From Peronospora farinosa (taxonomy: Eukaryota > Oomycota > Peronosporomycetes > Peronosporales > Peronosporaceae): a DNA stretch of 64,000 bases. Positions 54,364 to 64,000 of this stretch are shown piece after piece. Under the pieces are notes generated by a model. The model was not told where the DNA came from. It worked only from the letters and a program-made list of their open reading frames with translations, and did not search any database. The position numbers were made by a program, and so were the translations under genes. Location: contig CANTFK010000164.1 in assembly GCA_947646735.1 (NCBI GenBank), positions 1 through 64,000 on the forward strand. The letters run 5' to 3'. The stretch's first letter is position 1, and each line of letters starts with the position of its first letter.

Positions 54364-55440
54364 GGGCGGGATGCCCTACTGTCGCGGACTCTGAAGCTAC
54401 CCCTAAGTTCAGAGTGATCGAACAAATGGGTAGCATAGTCCCTGAGGTTCCGAAAGGTCGGATCTCAACCCTTTTGGTCTATAGCGCTCGAGTACGAGGC
54501 TATGACCAAGTGATGTCCCTTCTCGTGGATTCGGGTGCATCACAAAACTTTGTGAAACTCACGGCTCTGAAAAAGAGTCCGGCGAGCTATGAGTCGCTTT
54601 GCCAGGATGGCAAGTGAGAAGAGGTGATCGTTCGTTTAGCGAACGGCGCGCTCGTTATATTGGAGGGAGTTCAAGTTGAACTCACCTTCAGTTTCAGTGA
54701 CTTCTCTTGTAAAGAGAAGTTCACAGTGCTAGGTATGGAGAGTCCGTATGACCTCATCCTAGGCATGCCTTGGTTGGCTAAACACCAACCATGAATAGAC
54801 TGGCGTACACGCACAGTCACTAGCTCTACGCAAGAAACCGGAAAGGATGTGCTCCTGAGAGAGGCTTATGTGGCTGATGCTGCGCCCTACACAGTCGAGA
54901 TTGCGATGACATTATGTCATTCGGCACCAGGTACTACGCAGCTTGTTGAGCCTAAAGTAGTTGGAAGTGCACTGGCGGAAAGCCAGGTGGCACATATTCC
55001 TACCCAGGTCGAAAAGACTGGTGTAGTGAATGGGGCAATGACAGGTAGTCATGCGTTTAATAGTCCTGCACAGAGCCGAGAGCCTGTGACAGTTGATGGT
55101 GGGCTGACAGGAAGTCAAGCTCCACAAGAACCGGCACAGAGCCATGAGCCTGGTGCGGTTAGAAGGAGTGCGTTAGCTGAGGCAGCAACGACACCTTATT
55201 CCAGGTCAAAGGTTGTGGTGACTCTAAGAACGATAACCAGACATATTAAGACGATCAAGGGCACGTCGAAACGATTGACCCTTGGATCAGTCTCGGTCCA
55301 AGAGGACGGACCTACGAACGAGTTGTTCGAGGCCGTCGAAGACAAAATGCCGAAGTCATCCTCAGTTGAGGTGCTCCAATTTGTTTCAGCATCTCCCCAG
55401 AAGATGATAGATCTCTCGGAGATGACGTGGGATCTGTTCT
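54364..55440 (+). pseudogene. Family D3 protease and repeat linker
   Basis: The catalytic triplet is intact (LLVDSGASQNFVKL), unlike D1 and D2. TGA at 54615-54617 and TGA at 54793-54795 interrupt the protease. The linker (54849-55440) contains repeats around GSALAESQVAHIPTQVEKTGV, a diverged peptide repeat as in families A and E. Confidence 0.78.
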
Positions 55441-57265
55441 GTCCGAACTAAAGGAAGGAAAGATCCACGAGATAGTCGCACCAGTTCCAGAAGAGAACGT
55501 GGTGGACTGTTGCTCTTCATCCACAATGGATGAGAGCGTCTTGGAGACCGACAAAAAGAAACGGTTCGCTGCTCAAGGCTGGGATGCCTTGAAGGACAGC
55601 CCGTTCTATGATGTTCTGTGGAACACCGTGATGTGTTTCCAGCAGAAGTGCCGAGCCGCCTACCGGCCGATAAGGGCATCAGGCACGAGATTAACCTGGA
55701 GCCTGGCATCAAGTATTGTGTGACCAGGCAATGGCCGTTCGAAGGAACAAGTCAATTACATCGATGCGTTCTTCGACAAGGGAGCTAATGCGGGACATGT
55801 ACGTGAGATCAAGTCGCCTCACTGCAGCCCGACCTTCTGTGTGCGTAAAGCCACGGGTGGATGGCGCGTGGTTCATGCTTATAATAAGCGGAACACGGCC
55901 ACCATTCCGGCTCAAACGCCGATCCCGTTGAAAAGATGTCTTGCTGAACTCTATAAGAAAGTCAACTATCGTTTCCGCGTTGGATCTGAAGGATGGCTAC
56001 TATCAGGTTCTCATGAGAGATACCGATGTAGCCAAAACGGCAGTAAGCACCCCAAGCGGTATGCTGTGGGAGTGGCTTGTGATGCCACAAGGGTTGAAAA
56101 ATGCTCAGGCAACATTCAACCGAGTGGTGGCTCACGTGATGCGTCAGCACCGTGCCTACGCGCCTCATTACTTTGACGATGTATTCGTGCATAGTAGGGC
56201 GAAGGACGGTCTGAGCGCGATAGAGTCGCACAAGCTTCATTTAGACGCTGTATTGCAGACTCTGGGTGACGCCCAATTATACGTGAACTTGCAAAAGTGC
56301 GTAATAGGGGTCCCCGAGATACCGGTACTGGGCTGCATCGTAGGTGCACATGGTGTACGAGCAGACCCAGAAAAGTTTAAGGCTATCAAGAAATGGCCAG
56401 TCCCACGACACGCGAAGGATCTGCGCCAATTCCTTGGGATCGCTAATTACTTGCATAAGTACAGCAAGAATTATGCGGAGCAGACCAAGCCATTGTCTGA
56501 ACTTTAAAAAAAGGATACAGAATGGACTTGGTCGAAGGAACAAGAAGATGCGTTCACATCAGTGAAGAAATCTCTTGTAGAGGCACAGGTCTTGGCATTG
56601 CCAGACGCGGATAAGCCCTTTAGCGTCGTCTGCGATGCAAGCAATTTTGCCATCGGCAGCGCGCTCATGCAGATAGATGACAACGGCGTTGACCGTGTCA
56701 TTTCTTATCAGTCTTGGCTTTTAAAGCTGCAGAGCTGAATTACCCTGTGCATGACAAGGAGCTACTTTCAATTAAGTATGCCCTTGTGAAGTTTCGGGTG
56801 CACCTCTTGGGCACCGAACCTTGTGTGGTTTATACGGATATCGCATCACTGCGGACCGCTATCAATTCACCGCACCTCTCGCCGAGAATGGAAAGATGGC
56901 TAACATTCTTCTCTGAATTTAATTTCAAAGTTGAATATAAGCCGGGTAAGTCGAATGTCTTGGCTGACGCGTTGTCGCGCAGACTAGACTTCGAGGCAAG
57001 ACACCAGGATAGTGTGTCTCGTGCGAAAGCACAAGTTGAGTCGTCAACATTGGCAGCCATGAGGGCCTACCATGTGACGAGCTCAATGGCCTCCGATATC
57101 AAGGAGTGTACCACTCAGGACGAACATTGTCGCCTGCTTTTGGATCATTTTGGTGGACGAAAGGTTACCCTTCCGTCGCACCTCAAAGCGAAACTAAATC
57201 ACTTTAGTTACAGTGATGGCCTGTTATGGCATCAACTGTCAGCCTGTGATCCCTTGAGAATCTAA
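55441..57265 (+). pseudogene. Family D3 RT and RNase H
   Basis: From YDVLWNTVMCFQQKC the frame shifts several times to STIVSALDLKDGYYQVLMRD, then WEWLVMPQGLKNAQATFNRV and the intact catalytic YFDD (about 56169-56180), then VLGCIVGAHGVRADPEKFKAI. TAA at 56505-56507 is shared with D6. RNase H follows (VVCDASNFAIGSALMQ; YPVHDKELLSIKYALVKF; KPGKSNVLADALSRR). Confidence 0.82.
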
Positions 57266-58080
57266 GTCCCTCATGACACAGATCTCAAGCTGATGATACT
57301 TCACGAGTGCCATGATGCGCCATCTAGTGGGCATCTGGGCCGTGAGAAGACATTCTTACGAGTGTCAGAGGAATTTTGGTGGCCCCACCTATATCGGTGG
57401 GTGGCCAACTATATTTGCTCTTGCGAAGAGTGTCAGCGCATAAAGCCTGCACCTTCGAAAAGTGCACCACTGAAGTCACTGCCGTACCAACGGATTGTTG
57501 GAATTCGGTCAGTTTGGACTTCATGTTTGGCTTACCGCCTGACCATAAAGGCAGGACGGGGCTCGTCGTCGTTGTAGACAGAATGAGCAAGATGGTGCAT
57601 TTGGCACCATGTAGCATCAAGATCTCAGGAAAAGAGGCTGCCCTCTTTTTCCTGGAGCATGTGTATCGACTACACGGGATGCCCGAGTCCATAGTATCGG
57701 ACCGGGATTCGCGTTTTACGTCGGGTTTTTGGCGACATGTGTTTGAGCTGCTGGGTAGCAAGCTCCACATGTCAACTGCTGATCATCCCCAGACCGATGG
57801 CCAAACAGAACGTGCCAATCGAGTCGTGGCGGATGTGTTGCGTACAATAGCGACTCCTAAGGAATGGAGCAAGCAATTGTCATTCGTGGAGTTCGCTATT
57901 AATAACAGTGTTCACGCCAGTACGGGTAAAACACCGTTTTACATTAACGGACTGCGTCATCCTTGAACGCCAGTCTCGTTTGTACGCAGCCCTAGTCTTA
58001 GTGGGGGAGGGCCCCTCACTTCGCTCGGTGCGAATGCCAAAGAGGGCCAAGGTTGCCCTAGTGACACTGCTAATTTAGCA
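57266..58080 (+). pseudogene. Family D3 integrase
   Basis: Zinc module (HECHDAPSSGHLGREKTF; CSCEECQRIKPAP), then core with Asp in SLDFMFGLPPD, Asp in IVSDRDSRF and Glu in TDGQTERANRV. A shift near 57480 and the stop at 57964 interrupt the frame. Confidence 0.85.
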
Positions 58081-59172
58081 GTGGTCACGTCACCTATAGG
58101 TGTCACAGAGGAGGCGCGGCAAGAAATGCCAGTGCTCCTTGACGATGACACTATAGTGTTATCAACAGCGTCGACCCATGAACGACCTCTTGGAGGCTTC
58201 ATAGGCGATCTGTATGCTAAAAGCGTGAGCGAAGTTCAGCGCTTTGTGGATAGGCGATTAGCCATCACACGTAAAGTCCGTGACGCAATGGCAAGCGCAC
58301 AAGACAAGCAAAAACAATATGCAGACCAGCATGGTCGCAAAAACAATGAACACTTTAGTGCGGGGGACAAAGTGCTATTAAGTACTGCTACCCTACCTAA
58401 ACATGCAATTTCTGTACTACCTGGTGGTACTACTAAGCTACCCCGGTTCATTGGGCCCTTTACAGTGGTTGAAGAAGTTGGAGACCTAAATTATAGGCTC
58501 ACTTTCCCACCGTATATGAAGTCGCACCCCGTATTTTACGTGGGTCGTCTGAAACGGTATGTTGATCCAGAAGAGATCACATATCCACATCGGTCTAACG
58601 AGACCGATGGTGACGCCGACTGTGAGTCGAGCGTCGCGACCGATCAGGCGACGAGGAAGCCGAGAGGCTCCCCGTATCCGAACGAGGCGATAGAGGACTC
58701 GGCGATCGAGGAGGAATCCGCGCTTGACGCGGGTCTCTCATCACCAGTCGCTCTAAGATGTCCAAACGGGTCTTCAGGCGGTCATACCCCTGACGATCCC
58801 TCGCCCTCACATCGCGCAGATCTGAGGTCAGTCGCGAGACTTGACTCTCGAGATCTGTCACCTGCCTCTTCAGCGCAGCAGACTCAGCCTGCGACTGAAC
58901 AGCAGCAGGGTAGGCAGCCGCGAGCAGGTGGGCGTAATCGCCGCTCCTATCGGGCGCCACCTGTGTTGGTGGACACGGAAGGGAATACGCGCTTCCTTGT
59001 TGGAAGGCTGTTGGCCCACCGGTTTGTGAAGCGAAAGCTCCAAATCCTTGTCCAGTGGAAGGGTTACCCAACGAGCTTTGACTCGTGGGAGCCTGTGGGC
59101 GCTTTGGGCGTTGACGTGCCTGGGCTGGTGGCTGCTTATGTGAAGCAGCACCAGCTGTCTTCTTTCTGCTAG
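58081..59172 (+). CDS. Family D3 pol C-terminus: integrase end, linker, chromodomain (open, 363 codons)
   Basis: An unbroken frame: QKQYADQHGRKNNEHFSAGD and PRFIGPFTVVEEVGDLNYRL (integrase C-terminal module), FYVGRLKRYVD, an acidic then Gln/Ser-rich linker of about 130 residues, and a chromodomain (LQILVQWKGYPTSFDSWEP). From 58595 on it lies antisense to the open second part of the antisense gene, so both strands are open for 578 bp. D5 shows the same. Confidence 0.82.
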   Translation: MVTSPIGVTEEARQEMPVLLDDDTIVLSTASTHERPLGGFIGDLYAKSVSEVQRFVDRRLAITRKVRDAMASAQDKQKQYADQHGRKNNEHFSAGDKVLLSTATLPKHAISVLPGGTTKLPRFIGPFTVVEEVGDLNYRLTFPPYMKSHPVFYVGRLKRYVDPEEITYPHRSNETDGDADCESSVATDQATRKPRGSPYPNEAIEDSAIEEESALDAGLSSPVALRCPNGSSGGHTPDDPSPSHRADLRSVARLDSRDLSPASSAQQTQPATEQQQGRQPRAGGRNRRSYRAPPVLVDTEGNTRFLVGRLLAHRFVKRKLQILVQWKGYPTSFDSWEPVGALGVDVPGLVAAYVKQHQLSSFC

Positions 59173-60029
59173 GTCCGGAAGGACTAGAAGAAGAAGCGTG
59201 GCGAGAATTAATTGTGGATCGCTTACCACCCAATATTTCATGCGCACGCTTCATGGCGAAGCTGATTCGCTGCAACGCTGTTTCGTTGCATCTACATGCA
59301 AGGTAACACGGCGCCGAAGTTCAGCTTCATATTCGTCGGATTTTTCGTTAGAACGCAGCACGACTGGAATTGGGAAAGCACGACCAAGTGCTTTGTCCTG
59401 GTTTTTCCACAAGGAAAAGACGCTATAGAATCTATGAGCGTCTATAGTTGCACGCTGCAAAAGCGCTGTACTAGACCCATCCGAGTTCATCCACTCAGAT
59501 GGAGGTTGCATTGGTGGCAAGCCACCACATACGTAGCCGCCCTCGCGACGGCGGGCTATTGAGGCCAAAGGGTTACTTGGTGGAGCTTTAAGCTCACACT
59601 CACCTGAGTCTGACTCTCCATTATGAATTGTCAAGACATCATCACATCTGACTGAGTCGCGACTACTCCTTTCGAAGTAGCGTGCTCAGTCTTAGTCGCT
59701 GCGCTCGTAGGCGCAGACGACGGGGGTTTTCCTTCGCTTGTAGGAAGCATAGATGCTTCCTCAAGGATGGGTGCCTCAAATGTTGGGGACATATGTCCCA
59801 TCAATGCACTTTGCTTATCGCCACTTTGGGGTGATGGCAATCGCGTAGTCTCATTGTAATCTATAATGAGAGATGGATCTTCATCCACATTATCGTGAGA
59901 TGGAAGATTCACCTCAGTGCCTGAAGCACTTTGAGACGGCTGCGATAAATCGCGGCGCGTGCGCTTAGTGCTGGACTGCATGGGTGCCTTTGCAGGCGAC
60001 CCGTCAGCCTTACCACGTTTCGGTGGCAT
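58595..60029 (-). pseudogene. Family D3 antisense gene
   Basis: It starts ATG at 60029 (MPPKRGKADG), 106 bp inside the 3' LTR. Part 1 runs to 59251 with one copy-specific shift near 59632; part 2 (59275-58595) is open and overlaps part 1 by 25 nt in the -1 frame, as in D5. An in-frame 9-nt length difference from D5 lies near the start. Part 2 has a coiled coil (ALKRQVTDLESQVSRLTSDL) and an RS tail. Base differences from D5 in the last ~100 bp are mostly silent in this frame but change pol. Function unknown; the charged, coiled-coil protein could bind nucleic acid or self-assemble. Confidence 0.62.
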
Positions 60030-60135
60030 GAGAGTTGAGTAGACTAAAGCAGCGCGTTTATAAACGGCTCGCAAGTCTCCTATCTCTTAGGCGATGTTTT
60101 ACAAAATGTAAAAATCGCTCTAAAACGGGGGATGG

Positions 60136-60736
60136 TGTAACAGGGCATCTAGTTACACGTAACCATTAAGTGATATATTTAATGTTTGGTCTAAAAGTAT
60201 CCATGATTACTTTTGACCTGTCACTTGAGTGCGATACACAAATGTGATCCACCCTCGTGAATGTGATATCCATTGATGGATTTACATGAGAAGGGATGAC
60301 GCTAGTTGAAGCTAGGCATCACGACGTATCAGAAGGACGTCAGTTAGCGAGCTCAAATCTAGATTTAAGCTCATGCGTCAGGACACACTTCTAAAGAGTC
60401 GCGTATCCGATCTATATACATATATAGCCAATCAGTAGTTAAGTTTTATATGTAATTATAATTCATTTAATATAGCTCAGTCTTGAATTAGCCAAGCACC
60501 GAAGCACCACGCACGAGAAGCTGAAAAGCTTCTGCGTGACGTCGGTGCTTTAGTGTTAAGAAGTTCGTTGCACTCTCGCTTAAGCGAGAGGCAACTGGTG
60601 GTACGGCTTCTTAAGCAGTCGACCAACCTCCCAACCACCCTCGCACGCGAAGGTAAGACGTTCTAACTGCTTTCTCGCTTGTGGTGAAGTTGTGTGCTAG
60701 TAGTACGAGGCAACTTCGTAGAAGTGCCCGTCTACA
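60136..60736 (+). repeat. Family D LTR shared by D3 (3') and D4 (5')
   Basis: TGTAACAGGG to CCCGTCTACA, 601 bp. A primer-binding site and gag follow at once. Confidence 0.88.
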
Positions 60737-61651
60737 CTTGGTAGCACTGGTAGTACTTCCCACGATTCGTCTCTCTGAGCGTGCGTGCGGTTAAGATGGT
60801 CCTTAATATGGACTGGAGTGACTTCCCTCACCTCACCCAACACCATAGGGAGTTGGCAGATTATATGGCGTAGGGACTTGGTGAACAAACTGGTCAACCT
60901 CTTGCATTGTCCTGCTGAGCAACATATTGCTCAGTTGGAGCAATTTGAGGCGTTTGTGCTCGGACAGCGTAGAAACGCGTCCGAGGTAAACAGCCAATCC
61001 ACCGCTGAGTCCATCACTAAGACTCAGGATGAGCTTAGGCTTGAGCAGGCACGTAATGAGGCGCTCAACAGAACTGTTGAGACGCTCTCTGCCCGGCTGC
61101 TCAACTGAGGTCCATTCGGATGGACCCTCCGAAGTTCGATGGAACTAGCCCTCACACGATTGTTCACTGGCTATTAGTAGTGGAGCAATGTGGAGTGGCG
61201 CAGCTCATCGAAGACGACACCAGAATGGTGTCGTATGCCATGTCCAACTTGCGTGGCAAAGCGTCAGAGTGGGCATACTCTGCGCTGATGGCAAATGCTG
61301 ATGCATTTCCATCATGGGCGATCTTTAAAACAAAGATTCGCGCCATGTATCAGCCGCCTAACAACGAAGTGTTGCTTATGGCGCGCTTCTTTGGAACACG
61401 ACAGGCGAAACGCTCTCTGCAAGAATTTGTGCAGGAGATGCGTTCGCTGACGGCGTCCATCAATGTGGAACCGATACCGGAACGTATCAAGGTGGTCACG
61501 TTCATAAATGGACTTAGGCACGGTCCATTGCGTCAGACCCTTTTTAGAAAAGTGCCAAAGACGATGGAAAGGCAATTGACATTGCCTTGTTGAGGAGCAA
61601 TCCTACAACAGCGCCTCGGCGACAGCCTACTACAGGTCGTCGTCCGAGAAG
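60737..61651 (+). pseudogene. Family D4 gag, partial copy
   Basis: It starts ATG at 60796 with the same TAG at codon 26 (60871-60873). Coiled coil and capsid motifs are as in D3; it ends at GTCGTCCGAGAAG where the family C-type LTR begins (61652). Confidence 0.85.
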
Positions 61652-62491
61652 TGTGGTGAAGTGCTTTCCTAAATTGTGAAGAACCCAGGGGCCATTTGGA
61701 TTGAAGGGACAAGGGGCCGTGGACTAGGGAGAAGGGACCACGCACTAGAGAGAAAAGGGACCGGAGATAAAGGGAACCTCGGAGTGAAGCGACCGTTGGC
61801 TCATAATTTGAAAGTCAAACAAAGGAGAGGTCATTAACAGGGTACTGTTTAAATGTTACCGAAGGGAGTCGACCATGGCCCTCATTGGTCGACCCGGTCC
61901 ATCATTGGTCGAACAGGTCCCTCATCGGTAGCCCTGGGTCCCTCATCGGTAGACCTCGGCTCCTCGTCGGTAGACCCGGTCCCTCATTGGTCGACCCGGT
62001 TCCTCATCGGTAGACCTGGGTCCCTCGTCGGTCGACCTGGTCCCTCATCGGTCGACCCGGTCCCTCGTTGGTAGACCTGGGTCCTTCATTGGTCAACCCG
62101 GTCCCTCATTGGTCGACCCGGTCCCTCATCGGTAGACCTGGGTCCCTCGTCGGTCGACCTGGTCCCTCATCGGTCGACCTGGTCCCTCATCAGTCGACCT
62201 GGTCCCTCATCGGTCGACCCGGTCCCTCGTTGGTAGACCTGGGTCCCTCATTGGTCGACCCGGTCCCTCATTGGTCGACCCGGTCCCTCATTGGTCGACC
62301 GGGATCCTCGCTGGTAGAACTGGGTCCCTCATTGGTCGACCTCGGCCCCTCTGGGTTCAGCCACTCCGGACCAATTAATACAAGGATCACACCAGTAGAC
62401 GCAAGGAATCAGAGCTTCAGGCAAGGATATAGTAAAGAAGTTAAAAGGATAGGACTATATTAAATACTACTCAATTTGGCGATGTACTTGG
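61652..62491 (+). repeat. Family C-type LTR, plus orientation, 3' truncated
   Basis: It starts TGTGGTGAAGTGC, but the next ~200 bp differ from the other C LTRs, so it is a subfamily. It shares the minisatellite and the CAAGGATCA...AAGGATAGGACTATATTAAAT region, and ends where the inverted LTR begins. Confidence 0.8.
61870..62345 (+). repeat. Expanded ~20-bp minisatellite in the family C-type LTR
   Basis: Roughly 23 degenerate copies of GGTCGACCCGGTCCCTCATT. Two plus-strand frames across it (61853-62074, 62068-62463) are products of the repeat, not genes. Confidence 0.9.
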
Positions 62492-63549
62492 TGTGGTGGG
62501 GTGGATTCTCAAAATTGTATGATGAGACCTCAAACCACTCACTGTGCCGGACTGCCGACTGTCGGAGGGGGTACCCCGATGCCGCGTATGAACCTTCTCT
62601 CACCTTGTGTACCCGTCGGCTGGCGAGTTGCATTCTTCGGAGGACTTGGTGAGGATGTAGACGTCTGCCTTGAGGGAGGTAGACCTGGGGGACCTCGAGT
62701 GGATATGCTTTACTCGGTGGGCCGGTAGGTGGCCACTCGATCGACCTTGTCGAGAGTGGACTTAGAGCCAAATTCTTCAGGGGCGCTTGTCGTCCCTGGC
62801 CTTTTCCTTCTTGTTTTAGGGGTATCAACCACCTGACATTTACTTTGCTCCCGTACCGTGAGTTAAGGGAGACCGCTTCCGATAGCGGGTCTTGGGGGGT
62901 GTTGCTACTCGAACGAGGTTGCAGGCCAAATATATCCTGGAGCTCTTTTTGCACTGAACCTCGCTACACAACTGTCTTCGACGGGGGGGCAAAATATATC
63001 CCTTTTCGGAACAGTGAGTAACTTAGAACAAGTTCTTCTTGGGTGACGGAGTCGTTCCACGTAGATCGCAAATTGAGTATTATTTAATATAGTCCTATCC
63101 TTTTAACTCCTTTACTCTATCCTTGCCTGAAGCTCTGATTCCTTGCGTCGACTAATCTGATCCTTGTATTAACAGGTCCGGAGTAGATGAACCCCGAGGG
63201 GCCGAGGTCGACTGATGAGGGATCGGGTCTACCGATGAGGGACCGGGTCGACCAATGAGGGACCCAGGTCAACCAATGAGGGACCCAGGTCGACCTATGA
63301 GGGACCCGGGTCTACCAACGAGGAGCCAGGTCGATCAATGAGCGGCCATGATCAACTCCCTTTGGTAGCGGTTAACCGGTACCCTGATACTGATTTTTCT
63401 TCGGTGGATCCTGCGGATTGTCCTCCACCAACGGTCGCTCTCCTTCGAGGCCCCTGTCTCTCTGGTCCCCTGTCCCTGACCCACGGCCTACACTCCGAAT
63501 CCAACTGGAGTCTGGGACCTCCACATCACAAAATTAGCACTTCACCACA
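62492..63549 (-). repeat. Family C LTR, minus orientation
   Basis: An inverted, near-identical copy of 3866-4923, 1058 bp, tail to tail with the preceding LTR. The LTR and what follows map to the left copy by position p to 67415-p with almost no length change. Confidence 0.9.
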
Positions 63550-64000
63550 GCTGGTTCGCCCAGTTGGAAGCGGCCTACATCCAATTTGACGAAGAGCATA
63601 GCCAAGCACTTTGGGAGGCGACCCACTGCCTGTGGATCTCCAAGGATCAAGCGCGCGCGAACTCTTTCCTCGCGTCCTACTACAACGCGCGGAAGAAGCG
63701 TCGGAGTTGAGCAACTCGAGCGTGGCGGGAGGTGGTAGACCTTATCTTCATTGAGATGAGCAATGGCCACTGCGATCTCGACATTTTCCTGGACCCCCTC
63801 TTCCGTCACCTCCCTCGATCCCGCCGTGTGGTTTATTGGTTCCCTGGTTGTGAAGAGGGGTCGGACCCAGTAGACCTGCTTGAGGCCCTTCGGGTGTCGG
63901 ATTCCGCGTGGCCGTGGCTCACCCAGTATCGGTTGTCTTCTGTGGCCCATCCTGGCGCTCTAGTTCTACGCCTCAAAGGCAAGTTTGGGCCACCCGTTTA
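63550..64000 (+). pseudogene. Family C antisense gene, C-terminal part (inverted second copy)
   Basis: The same sequence as 3415-3865 in inverse orientation, with a handful of base differences. It reads SWFAQLEAAY, QALWEATHCLW, the shared TGA at 63708-63710, then GHCDLDIFLDP (63765-63797) to the window edge. The duplicate probably continues beyond the window. Confidence 0.75.

Larger units (their letters stand above)
52637..60736 (+). mobile_element. Family D3 Ty3/gypsy element with both LTRs
   Basis: LTRs 52637-53226 (590 bp) and 60136-60736 (601 bp) flank gag, protease, RT, RNase H, integrase, chromodomain (plus strand) and the antisense gene (minus strand). It is the fullest family D copy here. 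The right LTR is followed by a second partial copy (D4), so target duplications cannot be tested. Gag carries a TAG at codon 26, so it is not autonomous as read. Confidence 0.9.

Noticed and set aside
61870..62345. Regular short repeats resembling a CRISPR array
   Set aside because: The units are contiguous, degenerate and ~20 bp with no unique spacers, inside a eukaryotic LTR.
61853..62463. Long plus-strand frames rich in repeated VDPVPHWSTRS-type peptides
   Set aside because: They are translations of the ~20-bp LTR minisatellite; the unit is open in several frames and there is no start context or conservation as protein.

Overview
The window looks like an accessory, repeat-dense part of an oomycete nuclear genome (Peronosporales, Phytophthora-like). 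The evidence is the dense nesting of chromodomain Ty3/gypsy LTR retrotransposons, one of which carries an added plant/archaeal-type RNase H half-domain; a secreted GH10-like gene with two very short introns and an oomycete-type initiator (TCAYTYY) just upstream of its ATG; and Ty1/copia remnants. Nearly every base is retrotransposon or repeat; the only host-type protein gene I can support is the GH10-like gene at 47040-48248.

Two element groups fill the window. Group 1 (families A, B, C) has LTRs of roughly 0.9-1.1 kb ending CCACTCCACCACA or a close variant, and a primer-binding site starting TGGTGCGCG in A and B. Group 2 (families D, E) has LTRs of about 320-600 bp starting TGTAAC and ending TACA, with a primer-binding site starting TGGTAGCACT. 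All families carry, or carried, gag-protease-RT-RNase H-integrase-chromodomain. Between pol and the 3' LTR, A, B, C, D and E all also carry a gene on the strand opposite to gag-pol, starting close to the 3' LTR and running back toward pol. I call it the aORF. In A, B and C it encodes a Ser-rich N-terminus, coiled coil, basic linker and a C-terminal domain with the motif GHCDLDI(F/L)LDP. In D and E it encodes a different N-terminus, and its coiled-coil C-terminal part lies antisense over the integrase-chromodomain linker of pol. I regard this antisense gene as the most interesting thing in the window.

Layout: 1-2532, four tandem ~780-bp units holding tRNA-Asn(GTT)-like sequences. 2533-14960, a 5'-truncated family C element whose aORF is split by a solo LTR (3866-4923) and by a complete family E element (5558-13040, 5-bp target duplication). 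14961-20290, family D on the minus strand, two partial copies sharing one LTR. 20291-20680, a stray family A pol piece. 20681-22465, a family D RT/RNase H fragment on the plus strand. 22466-34424, a family A element with both LTRs, followed by a second partial A copy sharing the right LTR. 34975-40208, family B on the minus strand with a solo LTR inside. 40209-43071, a family B aORF plus LTR in the opposite orientation. 43072-45515, family D on the minus strand. 45516-52636, an island with the GH10-like gene, degenerate sequence, a diverged solo LTR and copia remnants. 52637-61651, a family D element with both LTRs plus a partial copy sharing the right LTR. 61652-64000, two family C LTRs tail to tail, then an inverted copy of the sequence at 3415-4923.

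All gag-pol sets are interrupted by stops or frameshifts, so no element here looks autonomous. Several aORF stretches remain open or conserved between copies. Boundaries come from reading by eye; ends described as approximate may be off by tens of bases.
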